From Fusobacterium sp. SYSU M8D902 (GTDB lineage Bacteria; Fusobacteriota; Fusobacteriia; Fusobacteriales; Fusobacteriaceae), in the NCBI RefSeq assembly GCF_040199715.1, contig NZ_JBEFNA010000018.1:1-47154 (forward strand): a DNA stretch of 47,154 nt. Reading direction: 5' to 3'. Both the position numbers and the translations under genes were made by a program. Of the stretch, positions 9,092 to 16,291 are shown piece after piece. Within the stretch, counting starts at the first letter, position 1; each line of letters begins with the position of its first letter. The notes below the pieces were generated by a model that was given only the letters and a program-made list of their open reading frames with translations, ran no database searches and was not told where the DNA came from.

Positions 9092-9673
9092 CTATTCTTC
9101 ATCTAATGCTTCATAAAGTTTATCTAATATAGGAATAATTTCATCAGGTATTCCCTCTCCCCAATTTGGACTTTCTAAAACTTCTCCATCTAAAGCTATA
9201 TACATCTCTTTAGGTATCTCAGCTTTCATATCACTTTCATCTACTTCCTTTGTCCAATCATAGCCAGAATATACATCATTTTTAGGATTAAAAGCATATT
9301 TTTGATTTTTATAAAATCCTGAAATATAATTTTTCTCAAGAGTTTCTACAATATCAAAATCTTCCAAAGCCCAACTATCATTTTCTTCCCACTCTTCTCT
9401 ATCTTTATATTTTTTAAAATCTTGAGGATTCATATACCAATATAAAAATAGTGCAGTTCCCCTGTCTGTATCTTCTTGTTCTGCTATCCATTTAATAACT
9501 TCTTTTGAATTATCAAAGTTCCAATCTATTGCTAAAAGTTGTCTCTCTTTTGGAGAATTTTTCTTTAAATAATCAATAATTAATTCTGTTTCAATTTCAT
9601 CAAACTCATCATCATCAATTTCTAAATTTTCCCAATCAAAATCTCCTCTTAAAATATCTTCCACTTTTAACAT
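9092..9673 (-). CDS. DUF4274 protein
   Basis: A 193-residue very acidic soluble protein. Residues about 34-82 match DUF4274: SPKERQLLAIDWNFDNSKEV followed by VIKWIAEQEDTDRGTALFLYWYMNPQDF, where the family has an L..inWD....l.wI..q..cD.gTAL..FW....P pattern. The C-terminal 100 residues are unassigned and rich in Trp, Tyr and Glu. GGAGGG precedes the ATG. DUF4274 has no known biochemical activity; it recurs among orphan immunity genes, which suits this cluster. It is probably the first gene of the immunity run, with the nitroreductase gene 28 bases upstream in the same direction. Confidence 0.72.
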   Translation of the reverse strand: MLKVEDILRGDFDWENLEIDDDEFDEIETELIIDYLKKNSPKERQLLAIDWNFDNSKEVIKWIAEQEDTDRGTALFLYWYMNPQDFKKYKDREEWEENDSWALEDFDIVETLEKNYISGFYKNQKYAFNPKNDVYSGYDWTKEVDESDMKAEIPKEMYIALDGEVLESPNWGEGIPDEIIPILDKLYEALDEE

Positions 9674-9701
9674 AAAATCCCTCCTATACTTTTTCTAAAA
9701 T

Positions 9702-10484
9702 TTATAACCATTCTATATTAATTTCTTTTCTAGGAACAGTACGTTGATAATTTATATTTGGATATCCTAATAACATACAAGCACAGATAGAATTTTTATT
9801 TAAGTTAAACTTCTTAATAAGTTCTTCATTGTGCATAATTCCCATTTCTATGAATCCACTAAAAAGTACACCTAATCCCATCATATTAGCCATCAGTTCA
9901 ATTTTATCTCCTGCTAATATTCCATTAATTTTATTTGAACTTGTAATAACTAAAACCATTGGAGCTTTAAAGAAAAGTTTATCATCTGTTTTATAATTAT
10001 TGTACATTTCTTTAAATCTATTTTTATATTTTTTTAAAAATAGGCTTTTTTCATCTGAATTGACAAAATTATTTATTCCCTCCCATACAAGTGGTTTAAA
10101 CTCTTCTAAACTATCTTGAATAACATAATATTTTACATCTTGTATATTAGCACCTGTTGGACTATATTTTCCAACTTCTAATAATTTTTCAACAATATCT
10201 TTATCTATTTTTTTATCTTTAAAATGTCTAATGCTTCTTCTTGATTTTACAAAATTTAAAAAAGTATTTGGTTCTATCTTTAAATTTAATTCTTTTAAAT
10301 CTTTTGTCTTCTCATATCCTTCAAAAATTATTGCATTTGTTGGACACACAGCCACACAATGCCCACACATCATACATTCTCCCTTTATTTTTATTTTTTG
10401 ATCTTCAAATATAATATTTTCTGGAAAACAATCCTTAATACACATTTTACATTTGATACATTTATTATAATCAACCTTAATCAA
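9702..10484 (-). CDS. Nitroreductase with N-terminal 2[4Fe-4S] ferredoxin domain
   Basis: A 260-residue FMN-dependent nitroreductase-family oxidoreductase fused to a bacterial ferredoxin. Two CxxCxxCxxxC clusters lie in the first 50 residues (CIKCKMCIKDC and CMMCGHCVAVCP). The nitroreductase fold follows from about 75: SRRSIRHFKDKKID, YSPTGANIQDVKYYVI, and a C-terminal CACMLLGYPN with the PRKEI tail. The protein probably passes electrons from the clusters to FMN; the natural substrate is unknown. I use the TTG at 10484, which has AAGGAGG six bases upstream and begins just past the CreD stop; the open frame 24 bases upstream would place the ribosome site inside the gene. Such proteins are common in anaerobes. 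Confidence 0.85.
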   Translation of the reverse strand: MIKVDYNKCIKCKMCIKDCFPENIIFEDQKIKIKGECMMCGHCVAVCPTNAIIFEGYEKTKDLKELNLKIEPNTFLNFVKSRRSIRHFKDKKIDKDIVEKLLEVGKYSPTGANIQDVKYYVIQDSLEEFKPLVWEGINNFVNSDEKSLFLKKYKNRFKEMYNNYKTDDKLFFKAPMVLVITSSNKINGILAGDKIELMANMMGLGVLFSGFIEMGIMHNEELIKKFNLNKNSICACMLLGYPNINYQRTVPRKEINIEWL

Positions 10485-10485
10485 T

Positions 10486-11787
10486 TTAATCCTCCTTAAA
10501 ATTTTCAATGTTTCTTGTAATATACATCATCACATAAAGAACTGCCATAAGTAAAAGTGTTCCTGTCATTAAAGCATATTGCTCCATTTTTAAGATGGAA
10601 TATAGTACTGCATATATTCCAGATAAAAATACAAACATTCCCAAACCATAATTTTTATTTTTTGTTACTGCTTTTATGTATAATGAATTTGGAATTACAA
10701 CCATTAAAGTTGCTATGATATAAGCTAAATTAAAACTAAAATATTCAGACATTGAAAGTAGAACTAAATAAAATAGTGTCAATGAAAATCCAACTACACC
10801 ATATTGAACATAGTGAGTAAATCTCTTACTAGTTACTTCAAAAATATATACTACAAAAAGACTTAACATTATAAAGAGCATACTATATTTTACAGCTCTC
10901 ATAACTTGTCTATAATGAGTTATTCCCTCATATAAATCTACACCAATTTTCCCTTCTGATATATCAGAATAAAATCCATCAGCAAAATCTTGCTTATAAT
11001 TTCTTACAAAAGAAGATACGTCCCATTCTGCTCTAAATCCATTTTCATCAATTAATTTTGTACTTGGTAAAAATCCATAAAAGCTAGGAGATTTCCAAGT
11101 TGATTTTACTTCAAAGTGATTTTCTCTTCCAAGAGGTAAAATTTCAATACCACCATTTCCCCTTAAACTAAGTTTAACAGAAAAATGTATCTTATCTTTT
11201 TGTAATAAATTTTCTCTTATAGTTCCAGATATTCCTGTATTCAATGGATATTGTTTAATACCTGTTCCAGACTCTACTCTTATATCTTTTCCCTCTACTT
11301 TTATCTCCTCAATCTTCATTAGAGATTTAGTATCTGTTATTCCTATTCCAACTCCTATATTATACGGGTATAAATTATCTGGTAAAATATCTTCTAATTT
11401 TGGAAATTCTCCCTCTAATATAATATCTCCATTATAAACTGTTGTTTTATATACTCCTCTTTCTCTTATCTCATCTTTTAAATTGATTTTTACATTTAAT
11501 TTTTCTGGTAAAAGAATCCAATCTTTAGCCACTGTTCTTTCTATTTTCTTTCCAGAATCATCATAATCTACTATCTTATCACTATAAGGAATTATTAAAA
11601 ATGCTCCTGAAATAGTTTGTTTTCTACCCCATTCATTACCTATTTCCTCTATCATATTTCTATATGAATAATCTCTTTCATCTATTATTCTATTTATAAA
11701 AAACATTGGTATTTGTAATAAAATTGCAAGTAGAAAAAGAAATCCTATTTTCTTTACAAGAGAGTTATTATCTTTTAAATTAATCAT
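10486..11787 (-). CDS. creD: CreD-family inner membrane protein
   Basis: A 433-residue inner-membrane protein of the CreD (cell envelope integrity) family. One N-terminal membrane helix (about 12-32, LFLLAILLQIPMFF), a large extracytoplasmic beta-rich domain (about 35-300) and five or six C-terminal helices (about 308-420) give the standard CreD layout and length. Family motifs include RxxTISGAFLIIPY early and the SFYGFLPSTKLIDENGFRAEW block in the periplasmic domain. In E. coli CreD belongs to the CreBC regulon and affects colicin tolerance and beta-lactam response; no creBC is visible here. The ATG at 11787 is chosen because AAGGAG lies six bases before it; an ATG 24 bases earlier lacks a site. 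Confidence 0.88.
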   Translation of the reverse strand: MINLKDNNSLVKKIGFLFLLAILLQIPMFFINRIIDERDYSYRNMIEEIGNEWGRKQTISGAFLIIPYSDKIVDYDDSGKKIERTVAKDWILLPEKLNVKINLKDEIRERGVYKTTVYNGDIILEGEFPKLEDILPDNLYPYNIGVGIGITDTKSLMKIEEIKVEGKDIRVESGTGIKQYPLNTGISGTIRENLLQKDKIHFSVKLSLRGNGGIEILPLGRENHFEVKSTWKSPSFYGFLPSTKLIDENGFRAEWDVSSFVRNYKQDFADGFYSDISEGKIGVDLYEGITHYRQVMRAVKYSMLFIMLSLFVVYIFEVTSKRFTHYVQYGVVGFSLTLFYLVLLSMSEYFSFNLAYIIATLMVVIPNSLYIKAVTKNKNYGLGMFVFLSGIYAVLYSILKMEQYALMTGTLLLMAVLYVMMYITRNIENFKED

Positions 11788-11819
11788 AAAATTCTCCTTT
11801 GTATTTTTCATTAAAATTT

Positions 11820-12005
11820 CTATTTAAAATATTTTAAATAATTATAAAGACAAATTAAGCCTAAACCTATTACAACACAGATAAATATAAATAGTGTATA
11901 TTTAAAATTGTATCTTAATTGTTTTATAATAAAAATTCCAGAACCCACTATCATAAAAACAACTATTATACAATATACAAAAGCTACTATATCAAAATCT
12001 TTCAT
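11820..12005 (-). CDS. Small two-helix membrane protein
   Basis: A 61-residue hydrophobic protein with two predicted membrane helices (about 5-26 and 36-56) joined by a basic loop (KQLRYNFKY), placing the loop in the cytoplasm. No family recognised. I use the ATG at 12005 with GAGAG upstream; a GTG nine bases earlier is possible. It is followed 32 bases later by CreD in the same direction, so the two may be co-transcribed. Confidence 0.5.
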   Translation of the reverse strand: MKDFDIVAFVYCIIVVFMIVGSGIFIIKQLRYNFKYTLFIFICVVIGLGLICLYNYLKYFK

Positions 12006-12023
12006 TTTTATCACTCTCTTTTA

Positions 12024-12086
12024 TTAAGTTTGTTGATGAAAAACTGTAACAATCTTACAATCTGGGCATTTATATTCTAAATTCAT
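12024..12086 (-). CDS. Possible 20-residue CPxC mini-protein or gene remnant
   Basis: Behind a strong GGAGG site, the ATG at 12086 opens a 20-codon frame encoding a short segment with YKCPDCK, a half zinc-ribbon knuckle, then TVFHQQT and TAA. The good ribosome site argues that it was translated. It may be the surviving start of a longer zinc-ribbon protein. No partner CxxC follows. Confidence 0.3.
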   Translation of the reverse strand: MNLEYKCPDCKIVTVFHQQT

Positions 12087-12133
12087 AACTACCTCCTATA
12101 TAAAAAACTAGACTAAAAAACAACCCATATAAA

Positions 12134-12406
12134 TTATTTTTTTATCCATTCAAATATACAAATAATAATTATTATTGCCCCAAATAGTCCTGTAAAAAAT
12201 CTAAAACCTCTTTCTCCAAAAATTTCATATACAGTTAACATAAATCTTTTTGAGCCTGTAGGATCACAAATCCATTTCCAATTAAAAATTCCTCCAAAGA
12301 AAAATAATCCTCCTATAATTATTCCCAAAAGATAAGGATATTTCTTTAAATAAGGCTCTATATTTTCCATAAATTTTACATATAAATCACTGATTGGATT
12401 AATCAT
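12134..12406 (-). CDS. Imm17-family immunity protein
   Basis: A 90-residue membrane protein resembling immunity protein 17 (Imm17). Two membrane helices (about 23-42 and 68-87) flank a short loop with the characteristic NWKWICDPTGSKR motif (about 43-55) and YEIFGERGFRFFTGLFG. Imm17 proteins are predicted to protect against polymorphic toxins at the membrane. I use the ATG at 12406 with GAGGGAAG upstream; the frame is open for 81 bases more, but that would read through hairpin copy B. No toxin gene is adjacent, making this an orphan immunity gene like those at 1049-9673. Confidence 0.72.
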   Translation of the reverse strand: MINPISDLYVKFMENIEPYLKKYPYLLGIIIGGLFFFGGIFNWKWICDPTGSKRFMLTVYEIFGERGFRFFTGLFGAIIIIICIFEWIKK

Positions 12407-12440
12407 ATTCTTCCCTCTTTTTATGGTTATAAAAATTAAA

Positions 12441-12510
12441 TAAAAAATGCTCATGACAAAAGTGTTTCTTGATCTCTCAAAAAACACCTAGTATCATAAG
12501 CATCACCTCC
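12441..12510 (-). repeat. Hairpin element, copy B
   Basis: Related to copy A at 8834-8903. On the minus strand it starts GGAGGTGATGC, then an ATG opens a seven-codon frame (MILGVF then TGA) inside a stem whose return arm ends GAGCAT followed by six T. Outer stem 12447-12450 onward pairs with the segment ending at 12503; the inner stem pairs AGGTGTTTTTTGA with TCAAGAAACACTT around GAGA. It lies 35 bases upstream of the Imm17 start. Confidence 0.65.
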
Positions 12511-12549
12511 TACTAATAGAAGCCTTTTCAACAGTTAAAACTATTCTAA

Positions 12550-13008
12550 TTATTCATATCTTGTCCAGTACTGTTTTTTCCCTATAATTCCTTTCTTATC
12601 TATAGACCCTTTTACAAGTAATTTTCCATCTTCTTGAAGTTTCATATAGCTATTATATGTTTTTCCATTTATTGGATTATATATTTTCCCATTTTCAAAT
12701 TTATCTTCATTTTCAGAATAGTCAAAACCACTTACAAAATCTATCCCTCTTAAAGTACGATTTTTTAATTTTTCATCTGGATTTTTTAAGTCCATTTTTT
12801 CCTTTCCAACAAACTCTCCATCAGTATACACTGGCATAGTTAATTCAACTATTTTCCCATTATATTTTTTATCCTGTGTTTCATAAATTTCAACAATTAT
12901 TTGATTTCCATTTTCAGCCTTCTCTGTAATCCATTTACCTATTACTTTTTCTGCTCCTGCCAATATAAGAGTTGAACTTAACATAAACATTAATAATACT
13001 TTTTTCAT
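12550..13008 (-). CDS. Secreted DUF2147 protein
   Basis: A 152-residue exported protein with a signal peptide (about 1-19, ending in LILAGA) and a DUF2147 body. Family motifs seen are GKWITEKAENGNQIIVEIYE (about 24-43), LRGIDFVSGF (about 87-96), the GKIYNPINGKTYNSYMKL block (about 107-124) and the closing VKGSIDKKGIIGKKQYWTRYE. DUF2147 is a small lipocalin-like fold found in the periplasm of many Gram-negatives; ligand unknown. AGGAGG precedes the ATG. Transcription probably starts at the promoter at 13129-13157, giving a leader of about 110 bases. Length and domain match the family, so the call is firm although the function is not known. Confidence 0.88.
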   Translation of the reverse strand: MKKVLLMFMLSSTLILAGAEKVIGKWITEKAENGNQIIVEIYETQDKKYNGKIVELTMPVYTDGEFVGKEKMDLKNPDEKLKNRTLRGIDFVSGFDYSENEDKFENGKIYNPINGKTYNSYMKLQEDGKLLVKGSIDKKGIIGKKQYWTRYE

Positions 13009-13128
13009 TTTCCCTCCTAAAAATAAAGAGTTTTCCTCAATATTTTATCTTCTCAATTTATATCTACATTTAATACATTACCTTTTATAACTATTTTTTG
13101 CCTCCTCATCATTAAGTTCTATGCAATA

Positions 13129-13157
13129 ATTATACCATTTTAATATCTAATATACAA
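13129..13157 (-). promoter_or_regulatory. Sigma-70 promoter for the DUF2147 gene
   Basis: On the minus strand TTGTAT (13152-13157) and a perfect TATAAT (13129-13134) are separated by 17 bases. It directs transcription toward the DUF2147 gene. Confidence 0.6.
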
Positions 13158-13240
13158 TTTTTTTCCAATTCATATCCCATTTAAGAAAATAAAAGATTTT
13201 TGAAAGATTTTAAGATAAAAGACAATATATTTTTCTATAA

Positions 13241-13277
13241 GTTAAAAGAGGAATCATAGAAAATCTATAATCCCTCT
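13241..13277 (-). terminator. Terminator of the lactate operon
   Basis: A 14-bp stem (13264-13277 with 13247-13260, two G-U pairs) around a 3-base loop, followed on the minus strand by TTTTAACTT. It lies 35 bases after the etfA stop. Confidence 0.75.
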
Positions 13278-13312
13278 CTGAATGGAATTTAAATAATTTA
13301 TAATGAAATATT

Positions 13313-14299
13313 TTACATAGCTTTTATTTTTTTTATCTCTTCTATAAGTAATGGCACAACTTTAATAGCATCTCCTACAATACCTACATCAGCTACATCA
13401 AATATAGGTGCATCTTCATCTTTATTTATTGCAACTATATATTCAGATCCAACCATTCCTGATAAATGTTGAGTAGCCCCTGAAATACCACAAGCAATGT
13501 ATAATTTAGGGGAAACAATTTTTCCAGATTGACCTACTTGATGAGAACGAGGAACCCATTCATCTTCTATAGCTGGTCTAGTTGCTCCTACAACCCCACC
13601 ACAAACATCAGCTAGTTTTTTTACAAGTTCAAAATTTTCTTTTGATCCCATTCCACGTCCACCAGAAACTATTACTTCTGCTTCTTCAAGATTAACTTGC
13701 TCTCCTATCTCTTTTACTGCTTCTAAAACCTTTGTCAATAGAGTAGACTCAGGAACTGAAATATCTTCTTTTATAATCTCACCTTTTCTACTACTATCAA
13801 TTACCTTGGAAAAAGCTCCTGAACGAATTGTCATTACAATTGGAGATTCTTTAATAACAATATCATTTAATACTGTTCCTCCATATACAGGACAAGTCAT
13901 TACAAATTTATCATCAGTTATTTTTATATCTATTACATCAACAGCACAACCACTTTCAAATCTCATAGCTAAAACAGGAGTTAAATCCTTTCCTAGTGGA
14001 GTTGCCCCTGCCATAACAACTGATGGCTTATATTTTTTTATCACTTCAAGTAAAATACTTCTATATGCCTCTACTTGATTACAATCCCTATCTACAATAA
14101 TAACTTTATCTGCTCCAGCTTGAATGCTAAGGTCTGTAGCTCTTTCTAAATCTTTTCCTATCAAAACAGCAATGACCTCTTCTCCTCTTGAACTAGCAAT
14201 TTCACTCGCCTTTCCAAGAGCCTCTAAAGCACAATTTACAGGAGCTTTATCTGCTGTCTCAACATATACCATTATATTTTTTGTATCAGTAAGTTTCAT
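13313..14299 (-). CDS. etfA: Electron transfer flavoprotein alpha subunit
   Basis: A 328-residue EtfA. The N-terminal domain (1-200) carries the Rossmann-like Etf fold (IMVYVETAD at the start, GADKVIIVD, MAGATPLGKDLTP); the C-terminal FAD domain begins with VIVSGGRGMGSKENF (about 209) and has EWVPRSHQVGQSGK, SGATQHLSGM and APIFDVADVGIVGD, all FAD-contacting motifs. No extra ferredoxin domain is present, unlike some clostridial lactate-linked EtfA proteins. With EtfB it moves electrons between the lactate dehydrogenase and/or the acyl-CoA dehydrogenase encoded just upstream. AGGAGG precedes the ATG; the gap from etfB is 12 bases. It is the last gene of the operon. Confidence 0.95.
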   Translation of the reverse strand: MKLTDTKNIMVYVETADKAPVNCALEALGKASEIASSRGEEVIAVLIGKDLERATDLSIQAGADKVIIVDRDCNQVEAYRSILLEVIKKYKPSVVMAGATPLGKDLTPVLAMRFESGCAVDVIDIKITDDKFVMTCPVYGGTVLNDIVIKESPIVMTIRSGAFSKVIDSSRKGEIIKEDISVPESTLLTKVLEAVKEIGEQVNLEEAEVIVSGGRGMGSKENFELVKKLADVCGGVVGATRPAIEDEWVPRSHQVGQSGKIVSPKLYIACGISGATQHLSGMVGSEYIVAINKDEDAPIFDVADVGIVGDAIKVVPLLIEEIKKIKAM

Positions 14300-14311
14300 T
14301 CCTATAACCTC

Positions 14312-15085
14312 CTAAAATACTTTAGCCTCTGTCATTAATTTTATTGCCTGTTCAACTGCCTCTTCAGCAGTTTCAGTTTTTATTTTAACCCCTGCTGAAC
14401 GTTTAACAGGTTCAAATACTCTGACAACTTCCACAGTATTTTCTGGTTTTTCAGCTGGTTGAAGTTCATCAATAGTTTTTTTTCTAGCAGCCATCTTAGT
14501 TTTTATAGTTGGATATCTTGGCTCATAATTAGGTTTTTGAACTGTTACAACACAAGGAAGTGAAGCCTCTAGTATATTGTATCCATCCTCAGTTTCCTGT
14601 CTTATTTTAGCACTTTCTCCCTCTGTCTCAATATCTACTACATTTGTAACCACAGGAAGAGAAAGTTCATCTGCTACCAATAGCCCAACTTGTCCCAATG
14701 CATAGTCTGTAGCTTCTTTTCCACAGAAAATAATATCAAATTTTTTACCAAGATTTGCTTCTATATCCTCTTTTGCCTTTATTAAAAATTTAGATACAGA
14801 TTTTGGATCAAGAGATTCAGAATCATCTTTTACAAGAAAAGCTCTATCTCCACCTACAGCAAGACAGTTTTTAAGAGAGTTTTTTACACTTTCATCCCCT
14901 ATAGAAACTACAGTGATCTCTCCACCTACTTTTTCCTTTAGACGAGTTGCCATTTCAAGAGCATAGGTATCAAAGGCATTAACTATTTGAGTAACTCCTT
15001 CTAAATTTGGTTTACCTGTTGATGAATTAAGATTTATCTCTACTGAATCATCAGGAACTTGTTTAATACAAACTAATATTTCCAT
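14312..15085 (-). CDS. etfB: Electron transfer flavoprotein beta subunit
   Basis: A 257-residue EtfB, the partner of EtfA. Motifs seen: EILVCIKQVPDD (2-13), VNAFDTYALEMATRLKEK (about 36-53), TVVSIGDES, FCGKEATDYALGQVG (about 121-135) and the recognition-loop region LEASLPCVVTVQKPNYEPRYPT with MAARKK. These match the subfamily that contacts partner dehydrogenases in anaerobes. EtfB of flavin-bifurcating complexes holds a second FAD where aerobic Etf holds AMP; the sequence alone does not settle which applies, but the anaerobic context favours FAD. AAGGAGG lies before the ATG. Position between the acyl-CoA dehydrogenase and etfA in one operon supports joint function. Confidence 0.94.
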   Translation of the reverse strand: MEILVCIKQVPDDSVEINLNSSTGKPNLEGVTQIVNAFDTYALEMATRLKEKVGGEITVVSIGDESVKNSLKNCLAVGGDRAFLVKDDSESLDPKSVSKFLIKAKEDIEANLGKKFDIIFCGKEATDYALGQVGLLVADELSLPVVTNVVDIETEGESAKIRQETEDGYNILEASLPCVVTVQKPNYEPRYPTIKTKMAARKKTIDELQPAEKPENTVEVVRVFEPVKRSAGVKIKTETAEEAVEQAIKLMTEAKVF

Positions 15086-15104
15086 AATTTAATGTCCTCC
15101 TTAA

Positions 15105-16241
15105 CTATCTTCCAATAGTGTTGTTTGCTACTACTATTCTTTGTACTTCGTTAGTTCCTTCAAAGATTTGGAATATTTTTGCGTCTCTTAAAAGCTTTTC
15201 AACTGGATATTCACGACTATATCCATAACCTCCAAATATTTGAATTGCTTCTGAAGCTACCTGCATAGCTATATCAGATGCATAACACTTAGCTATTGCT
15301 GATTCCATACTATGAGGTAATCCCATATCCATTTTAGTTAAAGCATGAGCAACCATTTGACGAGCAGTCTCTGTTTTTATCTGCATATCAGCTATTTTAA
15401 ATTGAATTGCTTGATTTTTTATAATTGGTTTTCCAAATTGTACTCTTTCTTTACCATATTTTATAGCTTCATTTATTCCTCTCTGAGCAATACCAGTAGC
15501 TACACAACCCATCCAAGTACGAGCTTGGTCAAGAGTTTTCATTGCTATTGAAAATCCTTTACCTTCTGCTCCAATTAAATTTTTTGCTGGAATACGACAA
15601 TCTTCAAATACAACATCACAAGTATTAGAAGTACGTATACCCATTTTATCCTCTTCTTTACCTGTACTTACTCCAGGAGTTCCAGCTTCAACAAAGAACA
15701 TTGATATACCTTTTACTCCTGCTGATTTATCAGTCATAGCTGTAACACAATAGAAAGACGCCACTGCTCCATTTGTTATAAAGCATTTTCTACCATTTAA
15801 TACATAGTAATCTCCATCTTTAACTGCAGTAGTTTTTCCTGCTCCAGCATCTGAACCTGCCCCTGGCTCTGTTAAACAAAATGCTCCAAATCCTCCTTCA
15901 AGTATTAGATCACAAGCACGTTTTTTTAATTCATCTGAACCAGCTATCAAAACTGGCTTCATTCCAAGCCCACTAGCAGATATTGTAGTTGCAAATCCTG
16001 CATCAGCAATAGCCATCTGTTCTATAAGTGCTGCTACATCTACTCTACTAAGTCCTGGTCCACCATATTCTTCAGGAACTTCCAAAGCTTGATAACCTTG
16101 CTCTATCGCTTTTTCATATATCTCTTTTGGCCACTCACCAGTTTTATCATACTCTTTACATTGCTCTACAACTTCTTTTTCACAAAAATTTTTAACGTCT
16201 TGTAATAAATCTTGAGCTTCCTCTGATATTAAATATGCCAT
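15105..16241 (-). CDS. Short-chain acyl-CoA dehydrogenase
   Basis: A 378-residue FAD acyl-CoA dehydrogenase of standard length. It shows FCLTEPGAGSDAGAGKTTA (about 125-143), CFITNGAVASFYCV, MGIRTSNTCDVVFEDCRIPAKNLIG, the GGYGYSREYPVEKLLRDAKI block and FEGTNEVQRIVVANN near the C terminus, where the Glu of FEGT is the catalytic base in the butyryl-CoA dehydrogenase group. The substrate is probably a short acyl-CoA or enoyl-CoA (butyryl/crotonyl or propionyl/acrylyl), not determinable here. It sits between lctD and etfBA, so it likely exchanges electrons with the same Etf that serves lactate oxidation. Start at the ATG at 16241 with AGGAGGG; the frame upstream lacks a site. Confidence 0.9.
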   Translation of the reverse strand: MAYLISEEAQDLLQDVKNFCEKEVVEQCKEYDKTGEWPKEIYEKAIEQGYQALEVPEEYGGPGLSRVDVAALIEQMAIADAGFATTISASGLGMKPVLIAGSDELKKRACDLILEGGFGAFCLTEPGAGSDAGAGKTTAVKDGDYYVLNGRKCFITNGAVASFYCVTAMTDKSAGVKGISMFFVEAGTPGVSTGKEEDKMGIRTSNTCDVVFEDCRIPAKNLIGAEGKGFSIAMKTLDQARTWMGCVATGIAQRGINEAIKYGKERVQFGKPIIKNQAIQFKIADMQIKTETARQMVAHALTKMDMGLPHSMESAIAKCYASDIAMQVASEAIQIFGGYGYSREYPVEKLLRDAKIFQIFEGTNEVQRIVVANNTIGR

Positions 16242-16291
16242 AGTAATCCCTCCTAAAAAATCCAATGAATTTTCTAACTTTCTATTTAAAA

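Larger units (their letters stand above)
13009..13312 (-). other. Intergenic with promoter and terminator
   Basis: About 300 bases between the lactate operon and the DUF2147 gene. It contains the etfA-distal terminator (13241-13277) and the DUF2147 promoter (13129-13157). The roughly 110-base leader between promoter and DUF2147 shows no recognised riboswitch; a minus-strand frame of 19 codons starting MMRRQK has no convincing ribosome site. Confidence 0.5.

Noticed and set aside
12407-12487. N-terminal extension of Imm17 through hairpin copy B
   Set aside because: The ATG at 12406 has its own GAGGGAAG site, and the extension merely translates the hairpin.
13806-14315. Plus-strand open frames opposite etfA
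   Set aside because: Their translations follow the complement of a well-conserved EtfA gene, lack ribosome sites and look like shadow frames.
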